A DNA stretch of 64,000 bases from Beta vulgaris subsp. vulgaris (Eukaryota > Streptophyta > Magnoliopsida > Caryophyllales > Amaranthaceae), in contig NC_079206.1 of assembly GCF_026745355.1 (NCBI RefSeq), positions 25,724,845 through 25,788,844 on the forward strand, in the 5' to 3' direction. Position numbers and translations under genes: made by a program. The notes under the pieces are model-generated. The model saw nothing but the letters and a program-made list of their open reading frames with translations, made no database searches and was not told the origin of the DNA. Positions 41,560 to 54,000 of this stretch are shown in pieces. The stretch's first letter is position 1. Every line of letters starts with the position of its first letter.

Positions 41560-42350
41560 TTGTTTGAAAAAAAACAACTTCATAATTTTGATGTCTTCAA
41601 ATAATCTAAAAATTAATCATTATTCTTGGTCTAAGTCTATATCTTTTATTTAACCAGTCGATTCACAGAGGTATTGCGGAGAGAAGTCTTCCTAAGTTGA
41701 CTTATGGTTGGGTTTGGGAGGAGGGGGCACTATCTTGGGAAACTTTGATCGAAGAAGAACTTGATTTCCAAGGCGGACATTTCAACCTAACAACATCAAA
41801 TAAGTAATTACAGAGCGTATAATTAGGATACATGATTATCAATTTTCCAATATAAAATATGGCATAACACTTTTCTCTAATTTTATAAACCCTATTGAAC
41901 GCATTCATGAATCATATATTTTTAGGTTTCTTCAATTTCTTCAACTTGAAGCGTTTGATCTGACACGACCTAACCTAACTGAAAGTCTGAAAGTGTTTAG
42001 AATGTTGTTTGCAATCAAAGAAGGGGCATTAACTCAAAAAAAAGGGTGGACTTTATTGATTACATTTTTTATGAAAATCATTTCGTTGTTTGGGTGCTTA
42101 TAGTAAAAAGTCTATCAATTTCTATAAAAAAAAAACTTTTTAAAAGCTCAAATTTTAAAACATTCTTTGGAAAAAAAAATCACAAATTTAATTTTTTTTC
42201 TCCAATTTCATAACCCCTTCTATTTTCCTATGTGTATCCAGTCAAGACCAACATCGAAATTGAGATAGTCAAATAAGTCAATACTGAAAAATGAGAATAC
42301 GTTTTATCTTTTTTAAAAAAAATTAGATTTGAGGTTTTTTTTATATAAAG
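41560..42350. other. Intergenic spacer
   Basis: AT-rich. The frame at 41702-41908 (minus) shows no family resemblance. No transposon ends were recognised until the 14-bp duplication at 42351. Confidence 0.4.
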
Positions 42351-42364
42351 AATGTTTTAAAAGA

Positions 42365-42987
42365 AAAAAGTTGGTGAAAATTATAAAAATACTAATTGTA
42401 AAACACAAATACTCAGCCTCCCCTCTCTTTTTCTCTCTCTCAAACCCTAGCCTCCCCTACCCCTTCTTCATCAATTAGGGGCTGCCATGGATGTTTTCAT
42501 CCATGGTAAGCCCCTTTTCCCCTTTTATTTTCAGTTTTTAATTCATTTTCTTGTTTTGTTCAATAAATTAGTCTCTCTTTATGAGATTTTCTCAAACCCT
42601 GTTATGGGGTTTTTAGTTTCTGTTTTGGAAATCTCTTTCTCCCCTATGGGAGTTGTGAGTATGGTTCTTTTGTTTTTAGGTATGAGAAATTATTCTCATT
42701 GGTTTAAGTTCGAGACTCAATATGAAGGTATTGAAATCTCGGATGCGGTCAACCTGACTCGATCAAGAATGTTCTTCCCAAACTATATCAGAATGATAGA
42801 CTTCCTCATCAATAGCTGCTTGATTCAGCAAATACAAGAGGGTTGTGTTGTATTGTTCGATCTGGTTCATTGTAGTTTCTTCGAAGACGAATTTGATTTA
42901 GTCTTGTTTAATTGTATCTTGTTTTACTTTAATACCTATTGTAGACGCCGTTTGGCCTTCAATTAATGAAATTTCTCTTAAAAAAAA
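42365..42987 (+). mobile_element. LINE-type retroposed insertion with poly(A) tail
   Basis: A 14-bp direct repeat, AATGTTTTAAAAGA, flanks the segment at 42351-42364 and 42988-43001. It ends in an A run after AATTAATGAAATTTCTCTT, the usual end of plant LINEs. Long target duplication plus poly(A) indicates target-primed reverse transcription. It carries a 159-codon frame (42487-42966) that starts at a plausible 5'-leader ATG but whose protein I do not recognise; it may be an internally deleted LINE. It sits about 140 bp upstream of the JMJ22-like start codon. Confidence 0.8.
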
Positions 42988-43142
42988 AATGTTTTAAAAG
43001 ATTTTAAAATTTTTTTTTGGCAAATTTCGCATAAGGAAAGCTGAACCCTGCAGTCTAATTTTGGTTTTATTTAGACTTATTAGAGCCAGCCGCTTTGGCT
43101 CCAAACTTCACTGGACTACTACTACACTCCTAGTCTCCTACA

Positions 43143-46100
43143 ATGCTGAGTTGCAAGAGGTTGCTGTTAAGACCCATCAAACGGAAGAAGAAGAAGAAAA
43201 ACAAGAACAAGCCAATAACTACTACTCACCAAAATCACTGCATTCTTCCGTCAGATGTACAACCTATGGATTACCCAGAAGAAGATGAACCAGAAGAAGA
43301 CGGTTTTAGTCTCAAATCCTCTGCCCCTTCAAATAATCACGGAGTTCAACCACTGGGAAATTTTTTTCTCAGCTCAACTTCTCATAATTCCAGAGATGCT
43401 GGCTTAGGTAACTTAAAAACTCTCACTGATGAGCTTGTTCTTGAGATTTTGGGTTTTTTGGATGGTACAGATTTGGGTATTTTAGCTACTGTTAGCAAAT
43501 CTTTATATATATTTTGTACCCATGAACCACTTTGGAGGAATTTGGTCTTGGAAACCCTTAAAGGTGGGTTTCTGTATAATTTTTCATGGAGAAAAACTTA
43601 TATTAGTGCTCATTTTCCATGTTTTGATGTTTCAAATATTGGGTCTTGTGGTTTGTCAATTAGGGATTTTTATTCTGATTATATGTTTCAAAGTTGGTTA
43701 TGTGCTAATCTTGAGATGAAACCTGAATGGCTAAGAAGGGATAATATACAACGTAGGAGGGGAATTTCAGTTGAGGAATTTATATTGAATTTCGAGGAGC
43801 CCAATAAGCCTGTGTTGTTGGAAGGTTGTTTGGATAATTGGGTTGCAAAGGATAAATGGGATAAGGATTATTTAATAGAGATTTGTGGGGATGTCAAGTT
43901 TTCGGTTGGTCCAGTTGAAATGAAGCTTGAGGATTACTTTAGGTATTCTGACTTTAGTAGGGAAGAGAGACCCTTGTATTTGTTTGATCCTAAGTTTGCA
44001 AAGAAAATTCCGAAGTTGGGTAACGAGTATGAAGTTCCTCCATACTTTAGAGAGGATTTGTTTTCAGTTTTGGGTGAAGAGAGGCCTGATTACAGGTGGA
44101 TAATAATCGGACCAGCTGGGTCCGGTTCTTCATTTCACATTGATCCTAATTCAACATCGGCTTGGAATGCTGTGATTAAGGGTTCTAAGAAGTGGGTCTT
44201 GTTTCCTCCTGAAGTTGTACCGCCTGGTGTCCATCCTAGCCCTGATGGTGCAGAAGTGGCATGTCCAGTTTCAATAATTGAGTGGTTTATGAACTTTTAC
44301 GGAGCCACAAAAGATTGGAGGAAGAGACCAATTGAGTGTGTTTGTAAGGCTGGTGAGGTTGTTTTCGTGCCTAATGGGTGGTGGCATTTGGTAATCAACT
44401 TGGAAGAATCAATTGCTATCACACAGAATTATGTTAGCAGGTATGTCTCCAATGTTACTCTGTATTTGTTACAAAATACTAAATTATTACTATGCACTGT
44501 ATTTTGTAATTTCTGGCTAGACTTCCAACCCTCTTTTAATAAATGGCTTACAGGTTCTGTTCAGCCTTTTTCTCTCTATTTCCGTGGGTGGGGCCTGGGG
44601 GTGTGAGCCAGGGGGACTTGATGGGGATTCAAAAGGCTTTCAGGATCACCTTGAAATGCAACATATATCATAAGTCAATTTATATAGTCTTCCAAAGTTG
44701 CTGAATTAAAGATTTTTCTTGTTGATGATTATTAAGGTGGTGTTAGAATGCTTATCCTTTTAAGTTTTAGAAATTCTGCAATAATGTCACTTTGAAGGAA
44801 TAAAACTGACTCTTAGTGACAGATATCTTGTGGTCTTAGTCGCTTGTAAGAACAAATGCTGAAATTAGAGTAATTAGTAATATTGATTATCTGATTATAC
44901 TGGTCCAAAAGGAAGTAATTAGTAATAATCATTACCAGATTATAACCTAGTACTAGGCAGAGCTCAGAGCTGTCACACTGTTCCCAGATATGCTTGCACA
45001 TAGTATCTCACTTGGCTTGGTTAACCAGAGTCTTGATCTCCTGCAACCTTCATGCATGAGTTCAGACAGTTCTGTATATCTATTGTATGAAGAGCGTGGA
45101 AAACATTGTTATGCAAACTAACCATATCCTCCAAATAGCTGGTAGTTGTGGACTTGTGGTACTGAGTTTTATTCATCAAAGCATCATTTAAAGTAAACTT
45201 AAATCATCTAAAGGCAACCTGCTGAAATTGCTTTTAACTAAGGCATCCCCCAATAATTGTATTCAATATATTTTTGCCATTATGGATTAGATGATCATAC
45301 TTTGTAAAAATTCTAGCTATGTAGCTGGAAAAGTGTTCTCATGTGTATGATTGTCTGCTGAAGAAAATTTAACAGGGACGCAAGAGCTTGCATCTTCCGT
45401 TTTGCTTTGATGCCAAGGCACGCTGAAGCTATAGTTGCATGGGGACATCTGATCAAGAACTTATCATCTGCAGTCTACCAAAAAACTTTAAATCTTATCC
45501 GATCCACTATCTTTACGTTTCTTGGAATAGGTGTCGATCTCTGGTCGTAGTACATGATTATGCAAAGAACTTATTTTTTGAGTTGATTTGGCCTTCTGTC
45601 TACAACTCAATAGTTGAATTGTCTTTATGATGGTAAGTTGGGGCCTGGCCTTCTGGAAGAAGCAGCAAAGTTCCTTCTGTTTTTTACGTAAAAAGTGGTT
45701 TGATGCCATAGCTTCCACCTTGAACGGGTTAGGGGAATTACTTAATTTGCGTATGGGGCGAGCTGCAAGCCTGCGATCCAAAACATGCGGTTTGGTGTGT
45801 GCAATCTGGTACAGTGGTACATTTTTTTTTCTAGTTTAACATAATTAGGTAGCAAATTGTGCTCCCATACTTGATCCACATAGCAAAGTGTATCGTCAAT
45901 TAGGTACCACTAGAGTGGTCACTTGTGCTGAAGTCACCCAATATAATTGTGCAGAGGGTTCTCTTAGCTTTTCCCCTATAATTACAAAGAGTTAGTTTCT
46001 TATTGACCCTTAACCACAAGTCCAAGTTATTCAGAAACGATGTCAGTACACATTGCCAGAAGCAATTGCTCAGCTATATTGGACCTGTTAATAACATGCA

Positions 46101-47031
46101 AAAGGATAGTATTCCAATAGTATAGTTTTCATGTAGCTGATCCTATAATCACGGGATTTCTATAATATAGCTGCTACTGGGCTCCAACCTTTCTTCACAA
46201 GTTCTTTGGACAATAGGTACTAGTTTCGAAAAATTTCGGTGGTCCCTGAAACTTTTATCTAGGTTCAAATTTTCTCGTATCAAAAGCCATCCTAGACTAG
46301 TCTAGGTATGGAGCAGTAGTTTGAATATGCGCACACGCTAATTTTAGCTTTATTTATATGCTGTCATTTGATATAGCACTGTTTGTCACAATACTTGCCA
46401 GCCTCATCCTCTCTCATCTGCGTTGAACTTCGGAAGCTATAGGTGTGCCTTAACCTCTGGTTTTAGTGTGTACTATTATCTGCTGAGGAACTTGAATCTA
46501 AACAGTTGGGAACAAAACCCTCTAGTAGAGGCTTTTCCAAATTCTCCAGACCACGCTCATAATTTTCACTCTCTCCAAACCCTTCTATCTTCCCTTTGGT
46601 TCCCGAAATCTGCCTGTTAGGAACAACAGTTAGGAAAAGGGAATCCTCATCAGCTGCTTGTCGTATTAATATATCCCTTGAAATTGCAACTGCTCTAATG
46701 TGGGACTTTGGCAATAAGACATGTAAGCACTGCAGAGATTGAGTAATGCAATGTTAATGTACCATTACTTTCATATGACATTTTCATCTCTATTGCCAGG
46801 CGGAATTTGCTGAATGTCTTGGAGTTCCTCCAGAAGCCAAATGCTGTTGAACTTGTATCAGGAACTAACGACCGCGTCAATCTGCACAATAAGTTTAAAG
46901 ACGCAATTGAGGCTGCTTTTCCGGGGACTATAGACCAGATAGTAATAAAAGCTGAAGAAAAGAAGAAACAATGTTCATATTGGGAAACTGTGGCAGATTC
47001 CAATTCTGGAGCTTTCAAGTTTTCTTTCTGA
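43143..47031 (+). CDS. JMJ22: F-box/JmjC domain protein, JMJ22-like
   Basis: Two coding exons, 43143-44440 and 46800-47031, joined by a GT..AG intron of 2.36 kb; the frame is 509 aa. The first ATG (43143) gives a lysine-rich start; an alternative is 43265. An F-box lies at residues 91-136 (LTDELVLEILGFLDGTDL). The JmjC domain holds H332-x-D334 and H415 (NGWWHLVINL), the Fe(II) ligands, and a GSKKW motif with a lysine for 2-oxoglutarate. The tail carries NLLNVLEFLQKPNA and ends in GAFKFSF. This JMJD6-like class includes Arabidopsis JMJ20, JMJ21 and JMJ22; the two-domain size of about 500 aa without a phosphotransferase domain fits JMJ22, reported as a histone arginine demethylase active in seed germination. 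The last codons and 3' UTR are tandemly duplicated downstream. Confidence 0.9.
44441..46799 (+). other. Intron of the JMJ22-like gene
   Basis: A 2.36-kb intron, donor GTATGT at 44441 and acceptor TTGCCAG ending at 46799. No clear transposon ends inside. An exon-like frame at about 45376-45530 was considered and rejected because its phase does not fit. Confidence 0.7.
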
Positions 47032-47285
47032 GAGGTTTTTGGTTGCAGGACACTTTTTTTGTCAGTGGTGAGGCAACTTTTCATTAGAAGTAGATTAGTT
47101 CATGGTTTCATTCACACCATTTCTGAGAGGTGTTCATATTGGGAAACTGTGGCAGATTCCAATTCTGGAGCTTTCAAGTTTTCTTTCTGAGGTTTTTGGT
47201 TGCAGGACACTTTTTTTGTCAGTGGTGAGGCAACTTTTCATTAGAAGTAGATTAGTTCATGGTTTCATTCACACCATTTATTGAG
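46972..47285 (+). repeat. Tandem duplication of the JMJ22-like gene's 3' end
   Basis: The 159-bp segment from TGTTCATATTGGGAAACTG (46972) to 47130 is repeated from 47131 to about 47280 with a 2-bp deletion (CTGAGAGG against CTGAGG). The unit holds the last 20 codons, the stop and about 100 bp of 3' UTR. The second copy lies wholly after the stop and so adds to the 3' UTR only. Confidence 0.95.
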
Positions 47286-48049
47286 TTTTGCGTGTATTTT
47301 TAGTCTATCCGTTCAAAGGAAAACTTTTACGAAATTAATCTTTTACAAACAAATGTTAATATGGTTTGATCAATTACAGTCGATTTAATTTCAGTATATC
47401 TTTCCTTATTTCATGCTGGCCTTCCCGTCTGTTTCTTGGAAGAAATTTTTCGCACGCTTTGACCCATTTTGGATAGCAAGATAATCTTCTGGCGTGGAGA
47501 TGAAAGTTTTTTATTTCACGCAAGTTCTTGTAGATCAAATGATTTTCTATGTAAATTTGCACAATCTCACTCTGAAGGTGGATATCTGTGAATAATATAA
47601 AGCTAATAACACTTGTACAAGCATTGGACATACTACAATGTTTTAAACACACCAAATTATTTACAAGGAGAGCTGAATTTGCAAAATTATTCTGATCATA
47701 CGCAAGTAGAGTGAGAGCACAACCATTGAAAATCTCAGAGGGCGAGGAAGTAAAGAAGTTGGCGTATAGAAATGAATAGAGGGCCTGGCAATTCATTTCA
47801 CTTGATATTCCAAGGTTGTAAATTTACCAAAACAGAAATGAAGTCTAATATCCATTTGTAAGTTTCAGGTTGATCATAATTTTTGACCCCTTGTCTTTTG
47901 AGGATCATCTTAACACATAATTGTACTGTATACATTATACACACGAAAAGGAGTACATCTTTCAGAAAAGTGTGTAACAGACCAAAAGGGAGACCATCAA
48001 ACACCGGCCTCACTACCTCCCAATAGAGAGAAAATGTTCAACTTGGGTT
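47286..48049. other. Convergent intergenic region
   Basis: Lies between the 3' end of the JMJ22-like gene (+) and of DONSON (-) and probably holds both 3' UTRs. The 140-codon minus frame at 47374-47796 has no recognised domain. Confidence 0.45.
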
Positions 48050-51000
48050 TCAAACAGGAGAAAGAGAAGCTACATAAGATCCATTAGAATACTTCAAAGC
48101 CTTCAAAGAAGCAGAACATAAGCCTGAATTTGCCACAGCTGCTGAGATACCAAACGTATAGGTATCTTCTTGTGAGTCTCCAATTGTCTCATCAGTGTTG
48201 GAATTTTGGCTCACTGCTTCAAGAGCAGCATTCAATCCTGCCGAATTAGGGTCTGTCACAAAGCTGCGTGAAGCCAGATAAATATGTCAACCTATACCTC
48301 AAATATCTCGTGCAACCTTATATAGCCCCTTAATACAAAAAAGAAGGAACACAAAAGAGAGAAGCACACACATTGCCTCATAACTCTTCCCCTCAGAGCT
48401 CATAGCCGAGCATATGGCACTAATTATCCATGGAGGAAGATATGGATCCTTTACTTCAATACTGTAGCAGACACCACTCTTTGGACCATCAATTGACTCC
48501 CCATCTTTACTCACCAGCCCTTTTGACTGCAAAGCATCAACCCTCTTTATCTCTTTGCACTTCACCTGCAAAATGACAATGCACAAGAATTGATTTGAAG
48601 GTGTGAACCGATGAAATAATCTGGGACAAACTACAATGCCCTTTTTTTGACTTGCAAGGAACTTGGCATTTAAGCAGACATTTTACAGTGCATGGAAGTG
48701 TCAAGACTGTGGCAATGACAAACCCTAATTGCTTATAGGATGACAAACTGTTAACATTTCCATGAAAATCTGTACGTCAAACATATTACCTAAGCTTACA
48801 TAGAAGAGGAGTAAAACACTCATTAGTTTTTCCATTGACATTATATCCAACTTGCTACATTCACGTGGTCATGTGATTAAGGATGCTAACAGCTAAGTAT
48901 TCTAATTTCTACCTGTGGAGAAGAAAGAGCAGCATTAAGAAAAGGAGCGGGAGCACACAGCACCGGTACGTCCATACTGCTCAGCATAGTCAGCAATGAT
49001 CTGCAGAAACAAACAGCCCGGATGACGTGCTGATAGAGACGTCAACTTCTAACTACAAATTTCCAGGCACATGACATACCTATAATTTAATAGAAAATCA
49101 TATAGGCCATGAACACTATGATTTCCATTGAAAGCCAACAAAGATTTTGGACTGTTGTCCACGTCAGGCATCGAACTAAACCGTTTAGCCTGCATTGATC
49201 AATTTCAATTTAAAAAAATGAAAAAAAAAATATAGAACAAATTAGTAAATCGACTAAATCCACAGGATGAGCAGCATTAAGATAAACTACATCCAGAAAC
49301 AAACTGCTCTGCTTTTTATTTTCTGGTCTTATGATTTTTAACACCTATTCTTTTTTTTTTTTTGTTACCCTTATTAATAAGGATCTTGCTACTTCTGATT
49401 TAGAAAGACATATAAATTATAACATACGAAGAAAATCCTGTTTGACTTTGCATTTTTAAGTCACATATACCAATGCAAACAAATCAGAAAGGAACCTGTC
49501 CTAAGTTATGCTTCTCAATCTCCGATAGCTCAACCAAGTCTTCCCTACTTATCTGCTCCACTTCAGTACAACACAGAGGCATAGTGAAGCTGATATCCTG
49601 GTGACATAAGGAAGAAAGCATTAGCGTCGATTATTTCAAGAAGAATAGACATTTATCAGTTAGGAGGTATGAGAGCGAAGTTAGGATTTCACAAATAAAA
49701 GTTATCTAAAGTAAATAGATGCAAGAAAAACAAGTATGGGAGAACACCGATATAAACAATAAAGATGCACAGCACATATCAAAAGAATATTTAGAAAAGT
49801 GTTTAGACAGCCTTCGCATCACAAGAAAGCTGTGGCTTCCACCAATATTACACCATAGGTACAGATTTGTCGCTCAGGTATAGCTCAGGTTGCAAATGAA
49901 AGAATCGAATCATACAGCTCATTTAATTTATCCATGTCAAGACACATTTCAGTCCAATACTCTGATCCAAATGACAGGTGGAACTTAAACCTTATAGATA
50001 CACAACAGATGTCATAAATAACCATCAACTGTATGATAAAACCTCGATAGCTCTTGCCATCTTCGTTGTCATGACTCATGAGATCCTTCTCTGTAGCCAC
50101 TCTATACACTAAGTTAATTCTTTCCCCAAGCATTTTTCGTGGGAAAGGGGCTTGCTCTCTATGCTAACATTTTGCAGCATTGAACGCCATTCTGCATGAT
50201 GTAACATATTAAACAGCAGTAGTCAAGAAAACCATCCTTTAGACTGCCATTCTCTTCACCTTTTGCAGGCTTTGTTAAGGCTTAAGAAGGATGGAAAGAT
50301 CCGAAATTTCATCCGAGAGAGAAGCCAAATACTAGCTTATCATATCATATTCTGAAAGTCATTGCAGCAGGTAGATATAGTTCAAAGGGGTTTTAAGGTT
50401 CAATTGGACTTAGAGTCGAGCATTGAAATTCATCGAAACAAATTTATAAAAATGGAATATCTAATGGTTTGTTCTGTATAGTCTTAAATGTTGGGATCAG
50501 GAATGTACAAAAGAAATATTCAACAGCCCACTGCCCACCTGCCAACATGTAACTTTTGGATTATAAGATCAAACTTATGTCAGTACAATTACCCATAAAG
50601 TAATAACTAAAAAGCCTCACTAGTCAACTCAACTGTATATACTATGCAGTCGTTCATTATCTTTACTCCTTCTTTATATGGCCACTTAGGACTTCAAATT
50701 GTAGTCAGTCTTATTAATTATCAGTCAAAAGACACTTTTAAAGAAGTTACTGCACCAACAATCTGTACTCCTACAAATTACAGTGATGGCGGGGTTACAT
50801 CCATAACGGCTGCATATATCTATTGAAGTCCCATGGAGATTTCCAATTTCAGATTATATAGAGGAAATCACTGGATTTAGTCAAACATCTGTCGGACTGG
50901 AGCTCCTGACCAAAGTTTAACATGATTGGACTGTGTTAAAATTTAAATCTAAACGACCTATATGATCAACAAAGATTAGCTGAACCCAGTCCAAAATGCA

Positions 51001-54000
51001 GACCCATGCAGTGTAATACTTTATGAAAGCATCATAGGGAGGTTTTTCAGCCCTCGTCAAGGACTAAGTTGTTTCTTTCATAACCAACCATCAACTTTAC
51101 ATTTGACACAAGGAGGGAAAACTTAATTGGAATTTTGAAATTTAGCACAAGTCAAATTTAGGTTGTACATATATGAGACAACTTGGTCTTGCAGGACGAC
51201 CTGAAACTTCTACAATAGAAACGTAGATCTTGTTTAGCTTACAGCTAAGCCAGATCAAAGAACACTAATGCATAATATCCCAAAAGATGGAAGCTCTACA
51301 TGAATTTAGACTCACACAAAAACCCAGACAACTCCAGTTACCATGTTGTACAAGTAGCAAACTTTAAATTGGGATATTCATAGACAGGCACCTCATTATG
51401 TTCTCTCACATGACGCAACACCAATTCCCTTCCTCAACTTGACATCTCTTTACCCACTATCAGATGTGAATTAAACACATGCTTACAACTTCACCAGTCA
51501 CGATATGCTGCTCTTAGAAAGTTAACTTCACGCAATTGGCATTTTTACTAAACATCTTAATTTTTATACTTTCTCCGTTCTGAATAAACGAAACGCTTCT
51601 CTTATGTGAGCTTTATGAGAGAAGCGTTTCATTTATTTTAGAAAGGATAAAGTAAAAAAAACATTATACCTTCACAGTTCAGGATACTGGCAATATCTCA
51701 CAGTAAAGGTGTGGAAAAGGAAATTCCAGGCTAATATGCACAAAAATTGACTAGGAAAACCTATAAACTAACCACAGATTACTAATCTTGACACCACGAT
51801 ACACTTTCTCCATAAATCTTAGATTATCAATACATCCAGTACTAAACTATTCCATGGAAAAGCAGAAAATCTTAGTGTTTTCAGACTATAATTATCACAT
51901 TCTTCAATTGCAAGTTAAATCTATAGCTTTTGCTTTTATAATCAGCTGAAGATGGTTTCAAACAATACAGTAGGATGTATATTCGATGTTCACTGTGCCA
52001 CCCATCTTATAGCAATGTGAACATTTATATTATATAAAAATACATAAAGTGACATGGAGGCTTACAAGATTAAGACAAATGGCAAACATCTTCATGCACT
52101 AATGCGAGAAAGAAGGAAACAGAAGTTGAGACAATCAATTTAAAAAGTGGGCCGTAACTTACATGCTCCTTCAACAAGGACCTTAATCCTCTTGTTGATT
52201 GAGAAATGTATGCATTGCATGTACGTTTGACATTCCCCGTGCCTTCAACAGCAGTGAAGACCACCACAAACTGTGACGTACAAACTGGTAAAAGTTTTTA
52301 AAAAAGCTAAATATTAGAACAGAGAACCCGGAACAAAATAATGACAGAATGTTTATGGCCAGAGAGAGCATAATCAGCAGGTGAAAACACAACCCCAAAC
52401 TGATAGAGCCTAGTATGTAGAAAAATTGCCTTCATGGATAAACATCTAACAATATTGTGCACACCTGCATCAAGCAAGTTGTACACGAGGCCTATGTGCA
52501 GTCCCACTCAAAGAAAAAAATGTTACTGCCACTGTTTATATCAATCAAATTAGCCATTTCCAGTCAAGGGAAGATCCAAAAGATCTGTAATGGGGGTCAA
52601 CAAATTCTTTTTGACTGAGCCATCAAATTTGTGAAGTATGAACTAATCAATGTACATTTTTTAGTACAGGCAATGCATTCTCTACTCCCTTTCCCCAATT
52701 AATTAATAATTAGTAGGCTAAATGTTGAATAAATAAAGTCCCCCCACCACCAACTACTAACTACTTACTGGAAATCTTGCTGATTTCCTGTGAGGAACTA
52801 CTTATCAACTCTATAATTTGCGGCTCACATGTTACGTGTTGCAACTTGATCTATAGGCAGTAAACAGATCGCAATCCTTTTATTTGGGGAAACTGCTGGG
52901 TGGGGGCTAAAAGAATTGGCAACTATAAAACAAAAAAATTAAAAAACTCATTTTTATAATGTGGGGAGGGGAAGAAGTTGCATTATATGAGGTAATGTAT
53001 AAGATATTCAAGACATCAAACCTCCAAAATAGCACAACAAAATAGTGCGGTAGCTCTCCTATAATATCAACAAAATCCAAGCTCTAGTACTCTAGTAAGA
53101 CTAGAAATGTGAGAGTCAAGAAAATTCCAGTCAAGATCCTCTTTGCCTTTATACGAGTGCAAGAAAATATTCAAATCTTTAGAGGAATAACTAGGGGATC
53201 AGTACCTATATTAACATATTAACTTGGCCACTCTATATTAACCCAAAGCATACAAGATAACAGAAAACGCATTCAAACATAGTGTGAACCTTGCAATCAC
53301 CTCATGCCTAACTTTTTCCTGAATAGATCTAAGTACACACAACCCAAATCCCAGACACTTAGATGTCCTTAAAGCAGAGTTTATGTGTCTTAAAATGAAC
53401 CGTCAAAGTGCATTTTTTTTTAATTAAAGTGCGTCGTATAGGACAGCACATTAGAAATAAGCTGGCAGCAGCTGTAGTTATGCTCTTTTCAACTTAATTT
53501 AGCTGAAATTAATTTATGTTCACTGAACTGCACTTATTTTTGCCTAAGTAAAATCTTTGTTAAGTTGAATAGAGCACTGCCTTAATAATGCATCACTACA
53601 CTTACTTTTGGTGAGTAAAACTATTTATAAGTTAAATAGAACACTGCCTTTATAATCCATAGGCACTATGGATTCCATGACACATAAGAGGCATACATGC
53701 TGCACACTCACTCTATTTTGCTCTTTATATTTTATGTCCACTCTTACTAAGTCTCTCTCTTGATCTCTCTTCCAAAGTAAGCCAGCCCAAAACACTCCCG
53801 TCCTATCTCCCCTCTGTCATATGCTCATATCTGATCTTCTTCCTCCATATCCACCCATCCCTAGCGTTATCAAACCGTACCTTGAAAAACTCCTCTCCAT
53901 TATATATTGACAATATGACAAGTACAGCATCATATTGGGTGGAAAAAATCATATCACAGCTGAAAACTTCACATTGTTCCCGGAGAACTAATAAAAACAT

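Noticed and set aside
41702..41908. 68-codon minus-strand frame
   Set aside because: No recognisable motif; flanks are AT-rich spacer and MITE sequence.
45376..45530. Exon-like frame in the JMJ22-like intron, with AG before and GT after
   Set aside because: Including it would shift the phase of the last exon, which already joins cleanly to exon 1. The residues match no part of the JmjC family that I recognise. Most likely a chance open stretch.
47374..47796. 140-codon minus-strand frame between the convergent genes
   Set aside because: No family resemblance or splice context; probably in 3' UTR sequence of DONSON or the spacer.
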